Source: Kribbella antibiotica (GTDB lineage: Bacteria > Actinomycetota > Actinomycetes > Propionibacteriales > Kribbellaceae). Taken from it: a stretch of DNA of 45,832 nt. The stretch spans positions 1 to 45,832 of the forward strand of contig NZ_SMKX01000061.1 in NCBI RefSeq assembly GCF_004349055.1, given 5' to 3'. The notes under the pieces are model-generated. The model made no database searches. It saw nothing but the letters and a program-made list of their open reading frames with translations, and had not been told where the DNA came from. The translations under genes and the position numbers were made by a program. How positions within the stretch are numbered: the first letter of the stretch is position 1; every line of letters begins with the position of its first letter. Below are positions 1 through 6,905 of the stretch, piece by piece.

Positions 1-1
1 C

Positions 2-88
2 ATCCGCTGGTACAACAACGACCGCATCTCAACAAGACTCGAGGGCCTGAGCCCGGTGCAATACCGGGCCCAAGCCCTCGCGGCCTAG
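2..88 (+). CDS. IS3-family transposase (orfB), C-terminal end only
   Basis: The window opens inside this reading frame. The 28 visible residues include RWYNNDRIS and end GLSPVQYRAQALAA, which is the usual tail of an IS3-family OrfB integrase (the conserved YN..R..L.G.SP..YR pattern after the DDE core). The start and catalytic residues lie left of the window, so whether the gene is intact cannot be judged. It is followed within 40 nt by a sequence that fits the element's right terminal repeat. Confidence 0.8.
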   Translation: MRWYNNDRISTRLEGLSPVQYRAQALAA

Positions 89-103
89 GCTTCTAACCAG
101 CCA

Positions 104-127
104 GTCCAACAATCGGGGACCAGTTCA
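104..127 (-). repeat. putative right terminal inverted repeat of the IS3-type element
   Basis: Read on the minus strand this begins TGAACTGGTCCCCGATTG, which has the TGA...CCCC start common in IS3-family ends. It lies 16 nt after the transposase stop codon, where an IS3 right end is expected. The matching left end is outside the window, so neither the repeat nor a target duplication can be confirmed. Confidence 0.55.
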
Positions 128-131
128 GATA

Positions 132-168
132 GGGGGTTGCCCCCTCAGATTCTCAGTGGGCAACCCCC
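132..168. terminator. GC-rich hairpin after the IS end
   Basis: The arms GGGGGTTGCCC and GGGCAACCCCC are perfectly complementary (11 bp) around a 15-nt loop. There is no T tract, so it is a structural candidate terminator or an insertion-boundary hairpin rather than a textbook intrinsic terminator. Confidence 0.45.
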
Positions 169-236
169 CCAGCTGAAGGGATATCCCCTGAGATGGCGAG
201 CGCCGGGTGAGCGGGCACGGCGGGAGTTGGTGGGGT

Positions 237-326
237 GTACCGATGGACGGGTAGTGGTGGGCCGTTTGGGGTGATTGGCGGTGGGGGTGAGCGGGACAGC
301 TAGGCCCACTACCCGTTCATCGGTAC
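237..326. terminator. long inverted repeat between convergent genes
   Basis: The left arm (237-263, GTACCGATGGACGGGTAGTG then GTGGGCC) pairs with the right arm (303-326, GGCCCACTACCCGTTCATCG then GTAC), with one mismatch and a 2-nt bulge. The loop is about 40 nt. It sits just past the stop of the minus-strand M55 gene and downstream of the IS3 transposase, so it could end transcription from both sides. Confidence 0.55.
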
Positions 327-330
327 GGCG

Positions 331-1149
331 TTAGTCGTTGAGGGCTCGGGACAGGTACACCGTGGCGATGAAGGTTCGGAAGAGCGTCAGGGGGTCCTCG
401 TGGCTCAGGACAACTGTTGTTTCGGCTTGGCGCTCGACGTTGCGGAGGGCGCAGGCCAGGTCGGCGTGGGCTTGGGTGTGGAAGCGGATGGTTAGGTCGG
501 CTCCACGGAGGTTCGGCTGGGGGGTACTGAGGGTGCTGAGGGATTGGCGGGCGGCGGCTTGGATCAGTTCGCGGGCTCGCTCGGGGTGGATCGACAGGGC
601 GGCGTTGTGGGAGATCGACTGCTTGACGACTACGCCTTCGGCGCGCGGGAAGAAGGGGCGGGCCTCGTCGATCGTGGTTTGGTCGCCGGTGATCAGCACG
701 ATCGGTACGTCGTACGCGAGCGCTGCCAGTGCATTGACGGCTGCTTCGCCGGCGATCGTGTCGTTGAGGCGGACTTCGGCGATCGCGCGTGGGTTGTAAG
801 TGTGGTGAAGGACGGACGAGGTCGCGCCTGCTGAGCCGTGGTACGAGATGAAGAAGATGGCGTCGAACGAGGCGTCGAGGCCTTCCATCATGTACAGCGG
901 TTTGTGTCGGCCGGAGAGGTAGCTTGCGCGACCGTGCAGTTCATCCGGGCGGAGGTTCTGCATGGTGGAGTGCGAGTCGTTCACCAGGAACTCAGTGGCG
1001 CCGGCCTCGAGGGCGCCGTCGATCGCGGCGTTCACCTCGGCTTGCAGCTGACCGCGGTAGTACTCGTACTCCGGGCTCGGCGCGCGACACTGCGACCAGT
1101 CGACGACTCCCGCCGTACCCTCCATGTCTGTTGACAGGAAGACCTTCAT
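331..1149 (-). CDS. dppA: M55-family D-aminopeptidase (DppA type)
   Basis: A 272-residue cytosolic zinc peptidase of the DppA/M55 family, which removes N-terminal D-amino acids from short peptides such as D-Ala-D-Ala. It starts MKVFLSTDMEG. Residues Asp8, Glu10, His60 (NDSH), His104 (SYHG) and Glu135 fall at or next to the metal-ligand positions of Bacillus DppA, and His115 matches its catalytic histidine. The start was chosen because its ATG overlaps the stop of the upstream chorismate mutase gene (TGATG), giving a two-gene unit; longer upstream extensions are out-of-frame shadow. It has no signal peptide. Role inferred: recycling of D-amino-acid peptides from cell wall or diet. Confidence 0.88.
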   Translation of the reverse strand: MKVFLSTDMEGTAGVVDWSQCRAPSPEYEYYRGQLQAEVNAAIDGALEAGATEFLVNDSHSTMQNLRPDELHGRASYLSGRHKPLYMMEGLDASFDAIFFISYHGSAGATSSVLHHTYNPRAIAEVRLNDTIAGEAAVNALAALAYDVPIVLITGDQTTIDEARPFFPRAEGVVVKQSISHNAALSIHPERARELIQAAARQSLSTLSTPQPNLRGADLTIRFHTQAHADLACALRNVERQAETTVVLSHEDPLTLFRTFIATVYLSRALND

Positions 1150-1745
1150 CAGCAGACGCCGATGGTCGCGACCTTGAGGGCCTGCCGATGCAGGCGGTCC
1201 AGGTGTACGCCGGCCGGGATAGTTGCCAGCAGCAAGGAGATGCCGCAGCGTACGCCAGAGTCGCGGAGGCGGTCGACGGTGACGAGTTCCGCGAGGAGGT
1301 CGGCGGTCAGCTGGTCGAGCTGCTTGCGAACGGCATCGAGATCCGGACCAGTTGTCGGGGCCGACGAAGGATGCTGGGCCCACCGCGCGAGGAGACCGCG
1401 CTGCACGACCTTGCTGGCATCGATCTGCGCTTGGAAGAACGCGGCGGTCTCGTCCGGGTCGATCCCCAGCTTCACGGCCGACGCGCGGACCGAGACCAGG
1501 ATCTGCTGCTCACGGACCGGGTCGTCGACCGGCTTGCCGCTGAAGTACTTCGACGCGGCAACGGCATCGCCGACATTGATCCGCCGTACGACGAGATCCG
1601 TCAACCGCTCGAACCCGACTCGCGACTGCACAGTCGCAACAGACGTCGTACCGGTCCGCGTTGTTTCGGGCTGGGCAAAGGCCGGAGCCACCTGCCCGCC
1701 GCCGATGATCGCCGCCACCAAGAGCACTCGCCCGATCAGTCGCAT
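1149..1745 (-). CDS. aroQ: exported chorismate mutase (AroQ-gamma type)
   Basis: 198 residues. Residues 1-24 form a Sec signal peptide with an AFA cleavage motif before Gln25, so the protein is predicted to be exported. The rest is all-alpha. The stretch RLTDLVVRRINVGDAVAASK, followed by a Q..DASK.VQ..L segment, resembles the secreted gamma subclass of AroQ (for example the Mycobacterium tuberculosis exported enzyme). Family reaction: chorismate to prephenate. The role of an exported chorismate mutase is not settled. It is first in a unit with the M55 peptidase, joined by a TGATG overlap. The paired Cys residues near the C-terminus could form a disulfide. Confidence 0.85.
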   Translation of the reverse strand: MRLIGRVLLVAAIIGGGQVAPAFAQPETTRTGTTSVATVQSRVGFERLTDLVVRRINVGDAVAASKYFSGKPVDDPVREQQILVSVRASAVKLGIDPDETAAFFQAQIDASKVVQRGLLARWAQHPSSAPTTGPDLDAVRKQLDQLTADLLAELVTVDRLRDSGVRCGISLLLATIPAGVHLDRLHRQALKVATIGVC

Positions 1746-1784
1746 CCGTGCCTCCGTCGTTGAACCCAGCTGACGCCAGCGACA

Positions 1785-3683
1785 TTACGCGACCGTTTGA
1801 GTGGCGAATTGGGTGGCGTGGAGGTCGGCGTAGAGGCCGCCGGCGGCCAGGAGTTCCTCGTGCGTTCCGTGTTCGCGGATTTGGCCGTCGTCCAGGACGA
1901 GGATCTGGTCGGCGTTGCGGATGGTGGAGAGGCGGTGGGCGATCACCAGCGAGGTCCGGCCGGTGAGGGCGTTCGCCAGAGCGGCTTGTACGGCGGCCTC
2001 TGATTCGGAGTCGAGGTGAGCCGTGGCCTCGTCGAGGATGACGATGGAGGGGGATTTGAGGAGCAGGCGGGCGATGGCCAGTCGTTGCCTTTCGCCGCCG
2101 GAGAGGCGGTAGCCGCGATCGCCGACGACGGTGTCGAGTCCATCTGGCAGGCTGTCGACCAAAGCCGCGATCTGAGCCGCTTCGAGCGCGTCATGGAGCT
2201 CGGCCTCGGTTGCTTCTGGGCGGGCCAGCAGAAGGTTGGAGCGGATGGTGTCGTGGTACATGTGCGAGTCCTGCGTGACTACGCCGATCACGTCGCGAAG
2301 CGAGCGCTGCGTGACCTCGCGGACGTCGTGACCGCCAACCAGGATCGCGCCGCCGGTGACGTCGTACATGCGGGAGACGAGCGAAGCGAGAGTAGTTTTG
2401 CCGGCACCGGACGGGCCGACGACGGCGATCATCTCGCCGGGGCGGACCGCGAAGCTGATGCCCTTAAGCACCTCTTCACCGGTCTCGGTCGACAGCGTCG
2501 CGACCGACTCGAGTGAGGCGAGCGACACCTCGGCCGCCGACGGATAGTGGAAGCGGACTTCGTCGAACTGCAGCGACGGCTCGACATCGACAGGGAGCTC
2601 AACAGCATCCTTGCGGTCGGCAACCATCGGCGGGAGGTCAAGCACTTCGAGTACTCGCTCGAAGCTGACCAAAGTCGTCATCACGTCGACCTGGACATTG
2701 GAGAGCGCGGTCAGCGGACCGTAGAGCCGAGCCAGATAGGCGGTCAAGGCAACGACCGTCCCGATCCCGAGCGCACCCTGCACAGCGAAGACTCCGCCGA
2801 CACCGTACACAAGGGCGACCGCGAGCGCTGCGACCAGAGTCAGCGAGACGCGGAAGATCCCGGCATACATGGAGGTTGTGACCCCGATGTCACGGACCCG
2901 CGCAGCCTTGTCGGCGAACTCCTTGGACGAATCCTGCGTGCGACCGAAGATCTTGGCCAGTACGGCGCCTGCCACGTTGAACCGCTCAGTCATCGTCTGC
3001 GCCATGGTTGCGTTCAGCCGGTAGGTCTCGGCCGTTGCCTCGCGCAACCGACCGGCCATCAGGCGAGCGGGGAGAATGAACAGCGGCAGCAACACCAGCG
3101 CCAGCAGCGTGATCTGCCACGACATCACGAACATCGCGGCGAGCACCAAGGTGACGCTCAGGACGTTGCTGACGACGTTCGACAGCGTTGAGGTGAACGC
3201 CTGTTGGGCGCCGAGGACATCGCCGTTCAGGCGTTGGATGAGCGCACCGGTCTGGGTGCGGCTGAAGAAGGCGACCGGCATCTGCTGCACGTGATCGAAC
3301 ACGGAGGTGCGCAGGTCGTAGACGAGTCCCTCGCCGATCCGCGCGGAGAACCAGCGCTGGGCCAGCGTGACCGCACCACTCACCAGAGCAAGCAGCGCGA
3401 CGACAGCCGCGAGCCAGATGACGAGTGCGGTGTTCTTGGGGACGATGCCGCGGTCGATGATCGCGCGGTAGAGCAGCGGGGTGGCTGCGCCGGCGCTCGC
3501 ATCGATGGCGACAAGGACAAGGAAGGCGGCCAGATAGCCGCGATAGGGGACGGCGAAACCGGCGATGCGGCGCAGTGTGCCCGCGGACAGTTTGTGGTGC
3601 CGGACGGAGGAGTCCTTCAGCAGCGAGCGCATCGCTCGCCCGCCACCGCCTCCTGCACCCGGCATTCCGGACATCTGTGACAT
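1785..3683 (-). CDS. ABC exporter, fused membrane and ATPase domains
   Basis: 632 residues, a half-transporter of the multidrug/lipid exporter type that works as a dimer in the cytoplasmic membrane. An N-terminal Gly-rich stretch is followed by about six membrane segments (roughly 48-330), then an ATPase domain with Walker A GPSGAGKT (423-430), signature LSGGE (528-532), Walker B VILDE (548-552) and the H-loop His583. All catalytic elements are present. Substrate cannot be read from the sequence. It is divergent from a truncated MarR gene, and the gap holds TGAGGT-type half sites, so MarR-type control was probably the ancestral arrangement. Confidence 0.93.
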   Translation of the reverse strand: MSQMSGMPGAGGGGGRAMRSLLKDSSVRHHKLSAGTLRRIAGFAVPYRGYLAAFLVLVAIDASAGAATPLLYRAIIDRGIVPKNTALVIWLAAVVALLALVSGAVTLAQRWFSARIGEGLVYDLRTSVFDHVQQMPVAFFSRTQTGALIQRLNGDVLGAQQAFTSTLSNVVSNVLSVTLVLAAMFVMSWQITLLALVLLPLFILPARLMAGRLREATAETYRLNATMAQTMTERFNVAGAVLAKIFGRTQDSSKEFADKAARVRDIGVTTSMYAGIFRVSLTLVAALAVALVYGVGGVFAVQGALGIGTVVALTAYLARLYGPLTALSNVQVDVMTTLVSFERVLEVLDLPPMVADRKDAVELPVDVEPSLQFDEVRFHYPSAAEVSLASLESVATLSTETGEEVLKGISFAVRPGEMIAVVGPSGAGKTTLASLVSRMYDVTGGAILVGGHDVREVTQRSLRDVIGVVTQDSHMYHDTIRSNLLLARPEATEAELHDALEAAQIAALVDSLPDGLDTVVGDRGYRLSGGERQRLAIARLLLKSPSIVILDEATAHLDSESEAAVQAALANALTGRTSLVIAHRLSTIRNADQILVLDDGQIREHGTHEELLAAGGLYADLHATQFATQTVA

Positions 3684-3713
3684 TGAAGCCTTTCGGTTCT
3701 GGATCAGATATGC

Positions 3714-3739
3714 TGAGGTTACCTCACTATGAGGCTAAC
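3714..3739. promoter_or_regulatory. palindromic operator candidate between ABC exporter and marR
   Basis: TGAGGT-T-ACCTCA (3714-3726) is a perfect 6-bp inverted repeat, and a third half site TGAGGC follows at 3730-3735. The outer arms GTTACCTCA and TGAGGCTAAC also pair imperfectly. It lies between the two divergent start codons, 31 nt from the exporter ATG, the usual place for a MarR operator. Confidence 0.55.
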
Positions 3740-3770
3740 TCACAAGACCGGTCCCCGATAGGCTCCCACC

Positions 3771-4031
3771 GTGAATGCGTCCGACAACACCGCCGAACAG
3801 ATCGCCGCCCGGCTGGACGCCGTCATCCGCCGGCAGCGCCGTGCCGCCAGGGCCGACGTCGAAGGCCTCACCCACGGCCGCTTCCGCGTCCTCCGCACCC
3901 TCGACCAGGCCGGCCGCCCGCTCCGCCTCAGCGAGCTCGCCACCCAGCTCGGCATCGTCCCCCGCTCAGCCACCTCGGTCGTCGACGACCTCGAGGCCGG
4001 CGGCCTGCTCAACCGCCTCGCCGACGACTGA
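3771..4031 (+). pseudogene. truncated MarR-family regulator
   Basis: 86 residues. It carries the dimer helix and DNA-binding helices of a MarR winged-helix protein (HGRFRVLRTLDQAG, then LSELATQLGIVPRSATSVVDDLEAGGLL). It stops at the start of the wing; MarR proteins usually run to about 140 residues with a wing and a C-terminal dimer helix. No frame after the stop restores the missing part before the next gene 40 nt on. It is probably a decayed regulator of the divergent exporter, though a short DNA-binding remnant that is still made cannot be excluded. Confidence 0.6.
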
Positions 4032-4073
4032 CACATTCCCGACGTCCGGTACGGCGATCGCTAGCATCCGCAT

Positions 4074-4727
4074 GTGGTGAGCGTTCGGTCGGACGGGGTC
4101 ACGCGAGCGCTGCTCGCGGCGGCCGGCGCCATGCTGCTTCCGGTGCTGTGGATCCACGCCGTTCCTGGCATCGCGACCGTTCCGACCCTGATGACCTGGG
4201 ATCTCATCGCACTCATCTTTCTCAGCCGGCAGGTGCGGACGCTGCGCCGCGGACGGACCGCAGCCGACGCCGACGCCGACGGGTCACCGCCTTGGTTGCC
4301 GTCGGCCCACAGGATGCGGTTGCGGTTCGCGGGGGTGATCGTGGCCAGTGCCGCCGGATTGTCCAGCGGACTGTTGATCGTGGCAGTCGATACGGCCGAG
4401 GATGTTCCATGGGACGCCTGGATCATCCGACTGCTGGCTGCAGCGACCGTCGTACTGGCTTGGCTGATCCTGCACCTGGGGTACGCCATGCACTACGCGA
4501 ACATCTACTTCGCCACCGGACACGGCATCACCTTCCCCGGCACAACGACGCCGAACTTCCTTGACTTCGCGTACTTCTCCTTCACCATCGGAGCAACCTT
4601 CGCGACCTCCGACGTCGAGATCAGCAACCGCCGCGTGCGGCATGCGGTGATCTGGCATTCGGTGATGTCGTTCTTCTACAACGCCGCCGTCCTCGGCATC
4701 GCAATCGGCGCCTTCACCGGGAAGTAG
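4074..4727 (+). CDS. DUF1345 integral membrane protein
   Basis: 217 residues, starting at GTG 4074. Several hydrophobic segments are visible (about 10-45, 85-110, 125-150, 185-212). The second half has the marks of DUF1345: HYANIYF, then a Phe-Pro-Gly stretch, then FLDFAYFSFTIGATFATSDV, where the last part precedes the conserved R(R)xR and final membrane helix. Biochemical function of the family is unknown. It overlaps the convergent regulator gene by 14 bp at its 3' end, so the two transcripts must run into each other. Confidence 0.85.
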   Translation: MVSVRSDGVTRALLAAAGAMLLPVLWIHAVPGIATVPTLMTWDLIALIFLSRQVRTLRRGRTAADADADGSPPWLPSAHRMRLRFAGVIVASAAGLSSGLLIVAVDTAEDVPWDAWIIRLLAAATVVLAWLILHLGYAMHYANIYFATGHGITFPGTTTPNFLDFAYFSFTIGATFATSDVEISNRRVRHAVIWHSVMSFFYNAAVLGIAIGAFTGK

Positions 4728-5439
4728 CCTCCCGGGCCGCGAGCCGATCACGCCATTCCTCCATAGCCTGCTGGAGTTTCGAGCTGATCAGCATCACCAG
4801 CTCAGCCGACGACTCGAACCGCGCACCAGCAGGTGTATCAACCCCGAGCACCTGAGCCGCCCGTCGCGATGAGGCAGCCAACGCTTCGTTCATCTGCACG
4901 GACGCGATCAGGTTGCGCAACCAGATTTCGTCGTCGATGACATAGCGTTCGCGGCGCTCGCCGGGATCGCGTTCGCGACGCAACATCCCTTGCTGCTCAA
5001 GAAAAGCAATGGCATGCGAGATGGACGCCGGGCTGACACGCAGCCGCTGGACGAGGTCGGCGGCGGTGAGGCTGCCGGAGTCGGCAATGTTCAAGCACGT
5101 GAGAACTCTGGCCTCCATCCGCGGCAAACCCTGCTGCACAAGCAGTTCGGCGAACGAATCCGCAAGCTCCTGTACGGCGACCGGGTCGCGCCCGTGACTG
5201 TCGTCGTACATCGGCGGGGCCGCCGGCTCGGCCTGCTTCTGCCGGCGGGCGCGTTCGCGCGTGTCTTGCTCGGCGCGATCCGCGCGATAGCCGTCGGGAC
5301 CGCCATTGCGGGTGACCTCGCGCATCACGGTTGAGGCGGGCCGATCCAGGCGGCGGCCGATCTCGGCATAGCCGAGCCCCTCGCCCAGCCAGCCCGCGAT
5401 CTGCTGACGGTCTTCCGTACTGAGCCTGCCTCCGGGCAT
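4714..5439 (-). CDS. fusion regulator: transposase-like HTH plus MarR/GbsR winged helix
   Basis: 241 residues with two DNA-binding modules. Residues 1-65 (RLSTEDRQQIAGWLGEG, YAEIGRRLDRPASTVMREV, RNGG..GYRA) look like the N-terminal helix-turn-helix of IS30-type transposases (HTH_38). After a polar linker, residues about 85-170 form a MarR/GbsR-like winged helix (GLPRMEARVLTCLNIADSG, LTAADLVQRLRVSPASISHAI, FLEQQGMLRRERDPGERRERY). A second gene with the same layout lies at 39833-40666. It is divergent from the alpha/beta hydrolase gene, and the gap between them carries repeated TCATTGCAAAG words. Likely a repressor of itself and the hydrolase genes (inference). Confidence 0.82.
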   Translation of the reverse strand: MPGGRLSTEDRQQIAGWLGEGLGYAEIGRRLDRPASTVMREVTRNGGPDGYRADRAEQDTRERARRQKQAEPAAPPMYDDSHGRDPVAVQELADSFAELLVQQGLPRMEARVLTCLNIADSGSLTAADLVQRLRVSPASISHAIAFLEQQGMLRRERDPGERRERYVIDDEIWLRNLIASVQMNEALAASSRRAAQVLGVDTPAGARFESSAELVMLISSKLQQAMEEWRDRLAAREATSR

Positions 5440-5498
5440 CCGGTCGGCCTCCCTGATCTGGTCGCACTACCGCCACCAAGTATGCATTCACCGCGAGC

Positions 5499-5545
5499 TC
5501 ATTGCAAAGCCCAGCATTGCATTCAGTCTCAGCATCATTGCAAAG
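5499..5545. promoter_or_regulatory. repeated TCATTGCAAAG operator candidates
   Basis: TCATTGCAAAG occurs twice, exactly, at 5499-5509 and 5535-5545, with a third core CATTGCA at 5515-5521. On the minus strand the core reads TTGCAATGA. The same TGCAATGA core occurs twice in front of the paralogous regulator at 39833. The repeats lie in the divergent gap just upstream of the regulator start at 5439, as expected for an autoregulated operator. Confidence 0.6.
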
Positions 5546-5583
5546 AACACCAATCTGACGCTCAGAGCGGTCAGAATTGCGTG

Positions 5584-5612
5584 TTGACGGATCTCTAAAC
5601 GCAACGTACGGT
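5584..5612 (+). promoter_or_regulatory. sigma-A-like promoter for the hydrolase genes
   Basis: TTGACG (5584-5589), a 17-nt spacer and TACGGT (5607-5612) fit the -35 and -10 elements of actinobacterial housekeeping promoters. Transcription would start near 5619, about 40 nt before the hydrolase ATG. Confidence 0.55.
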
Positions 5613-5661
5613 TCTTCTTGTTCAGCAAATACCAAACGAACCGAATGCAAGGAGAACCACC

Positions 5662-6423
5662 ATGTTGATTCCGACCGAGGACACCGCGCTCAACGTCAAC
5701 GACTCCGGCGGCTCCGGCCGTCCGGTGGTCTACCTGAACGGTGCCTACGCCAACTGGAAGCACTTCAAGCCGGTGATCGCCGCCCTCGGGAACGACGAGT
5801 TCCGGCACATCACCTTCGACGCCCGGGCCCGCGGCAAGTCGAAGCAGTCGGCGGACTACTCGTTCGCCGCCGGCCTGCGCGACATCGACGCCGTACTGGC
5901 TGCGACGGGCGCCGAGCGGCCGATCCTGGTCGGCTGGTCGTACGGCGCGACACTCGCGGCGTACTGGGCCGAGCAGAACCCGGACCGCATCGCCGGAGCG
6001 GTCGCAGTCGACGGCGCGATGCCGTACGGACTGACCGGCGAGGAAGGGGCAGAGCGGATCCGCCAACTGTTCAGCAAGATGCGCTACCTCCTGCCGCTCG
6101 TGCGCCCGTTCGGTCTGGCGGCGCGGATGAGCCTCGAGGAGCACATCGACGTCAACATCGAGATCAACGGCATCGCCGCCGAGATGGCTCCGGTCCTGGA
6201 GCGCATCACCTGCCCGTTCCGCTATGTCCTCGCCACCGGCTCCAGCCTCGGCGGCGGCGAAGAGGAGATGGAAGCGGCGCGCGCCTCACTGGAGCCCGTG
6301 CTCGCAGTCAACTCCAACCTGCAGATCGCCGCCAAGGTCCCGAGCAACCACTCACACATCCTGCGCAAGGACTTCGCGGCCGTCGCCGATGCCGTCCGCG
6401 CCACCGCGTCCGTCACCCGCTAA
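5662..6423 (+). CDS. alpha/beta hydrolase
   Basis: 253 residues, cytosolic. It opens with VVYLNGAYANWKHF, where LNG replaces the usual HG oxyanion motif, then has GWSYG around the nucleophile Ser and DGAMPYG after the next strand; SNHSHI near the C-terminus provides the catalytic His. Fold and catalytic serine are clear, the substrate is not. The start has a good ribosome site (AAGGAG). It is divergent from the fusion regulator and followed 26 nt later by a 130-residue gene, which probably shares its transcript. Confidence 0.85.
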   Translation: MLIPTEDTALNVNDSGGSGRPVVYLNGAYANWKHFKPVIAALGNDEFRHITFDARARGKSKQSADYSFAAGLRDIDAVLAATGAERPILVGWSYGATLAAYWAEQNPDRIAGAVAVDGAMPYGLTGEEGAERIRQLFSKMRYLLPLVRPFGLAARMSLEEHIDVNIEINGIAAEMAPVLERITCPFRYVLATGSSLGGGEEEMEAARASLEPVLAVNSNLQIAAKVPSNHSHILRKDFAAVADAVRATASVTR

Positions 6424-6449
6424 TCACCTATATACAAGGAGAAACCATC

Positions 6450-6842
6450 ATGACCATCACCCTCACCGACCAGGACAAGACCACTCTGCGCATCGCGGCG
6501 TACGGCGCCGTCTCGCTGCTCGCCGCGGCCGGCGACAAGCCGCACAAGATCGCCACCAACGGCACCATGGCGCTCACCTCCGCCACCGGCACGGTCGGCC
6601 ACGTCCTCAACGAGAAGCGCGGCACCATCCCCCTCAAGGGAAAGAACGTCGCCGAAATGGCCGACCAGGTCCTCCCGGCGCTGACCGCCGCGGTCACGCT
6701 CCTCGAGGCCCAATCCCCCGCCGAAGCGGAGAACTTCCGCACCACCATCACCGTCGCCCTGGAGGCGGCCCAACTCCACCAGTCCACCCCCTCCCCCACC
6801 CTCACCGAGATGACCCGCAAGATCACCGAGTCCCTCGGCTGA
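6450..6842 (+). CDS. 130-residue protein of unknown family, co-transcribed with the hydrolase
   Basis: I do not recognise the family. The protein is Ala/Thr-rich, soluble and probably mostly helical, starting MTITLTDQDKTTLRIAAYGAV and ending KITESLG. It has no Cys, signal peptide or membrane segment. The ATG at 6450 is preceded by AAGGAGA at a good distance, and the gene follows the hydrolase by 26 nt, so it is very likely real and in the same operon under the divergent fusion regulator. A hairpin follows its stop. The same frame continues upstream through the hydrolase gene, but that part is out-of-frame shadow. Confidence 0.72.
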   Translation: MTITLTDQDKTTLRIAAYGAVSLLAAAGDKPHKIATNGTMALTSATGTVGHVLNEKRGTIPLKGKNVAEMADQVLPALTAAVTLLEAQSPAEAENFRTTITVALEAAQLHQSTPSPTLTEMTRKITESLG

Positions 6843-6856
6843 TGCGGCACCTGGCC

Positions 6857-6888
6857 GGTACGGCGCTCCCCCGCGAAAGCGCCGTACC
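6857..6888. terminator. bidirectional terminator hairpin
   Basis: The arms GGTACGGCGCT and AGCGCCGTACC pair perfectly over 11 bp around a 10-nt loop. It lies between the stop of the 130-residue gene (6842) and that of the convergent esterase gene (6906), so it can serve both. No T tract, as is usual in high-GC actinobacteria. Confidence 0.7.
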
Positions 6889-6905
6889 AGCACTTGCCCG
6901 CCGGA

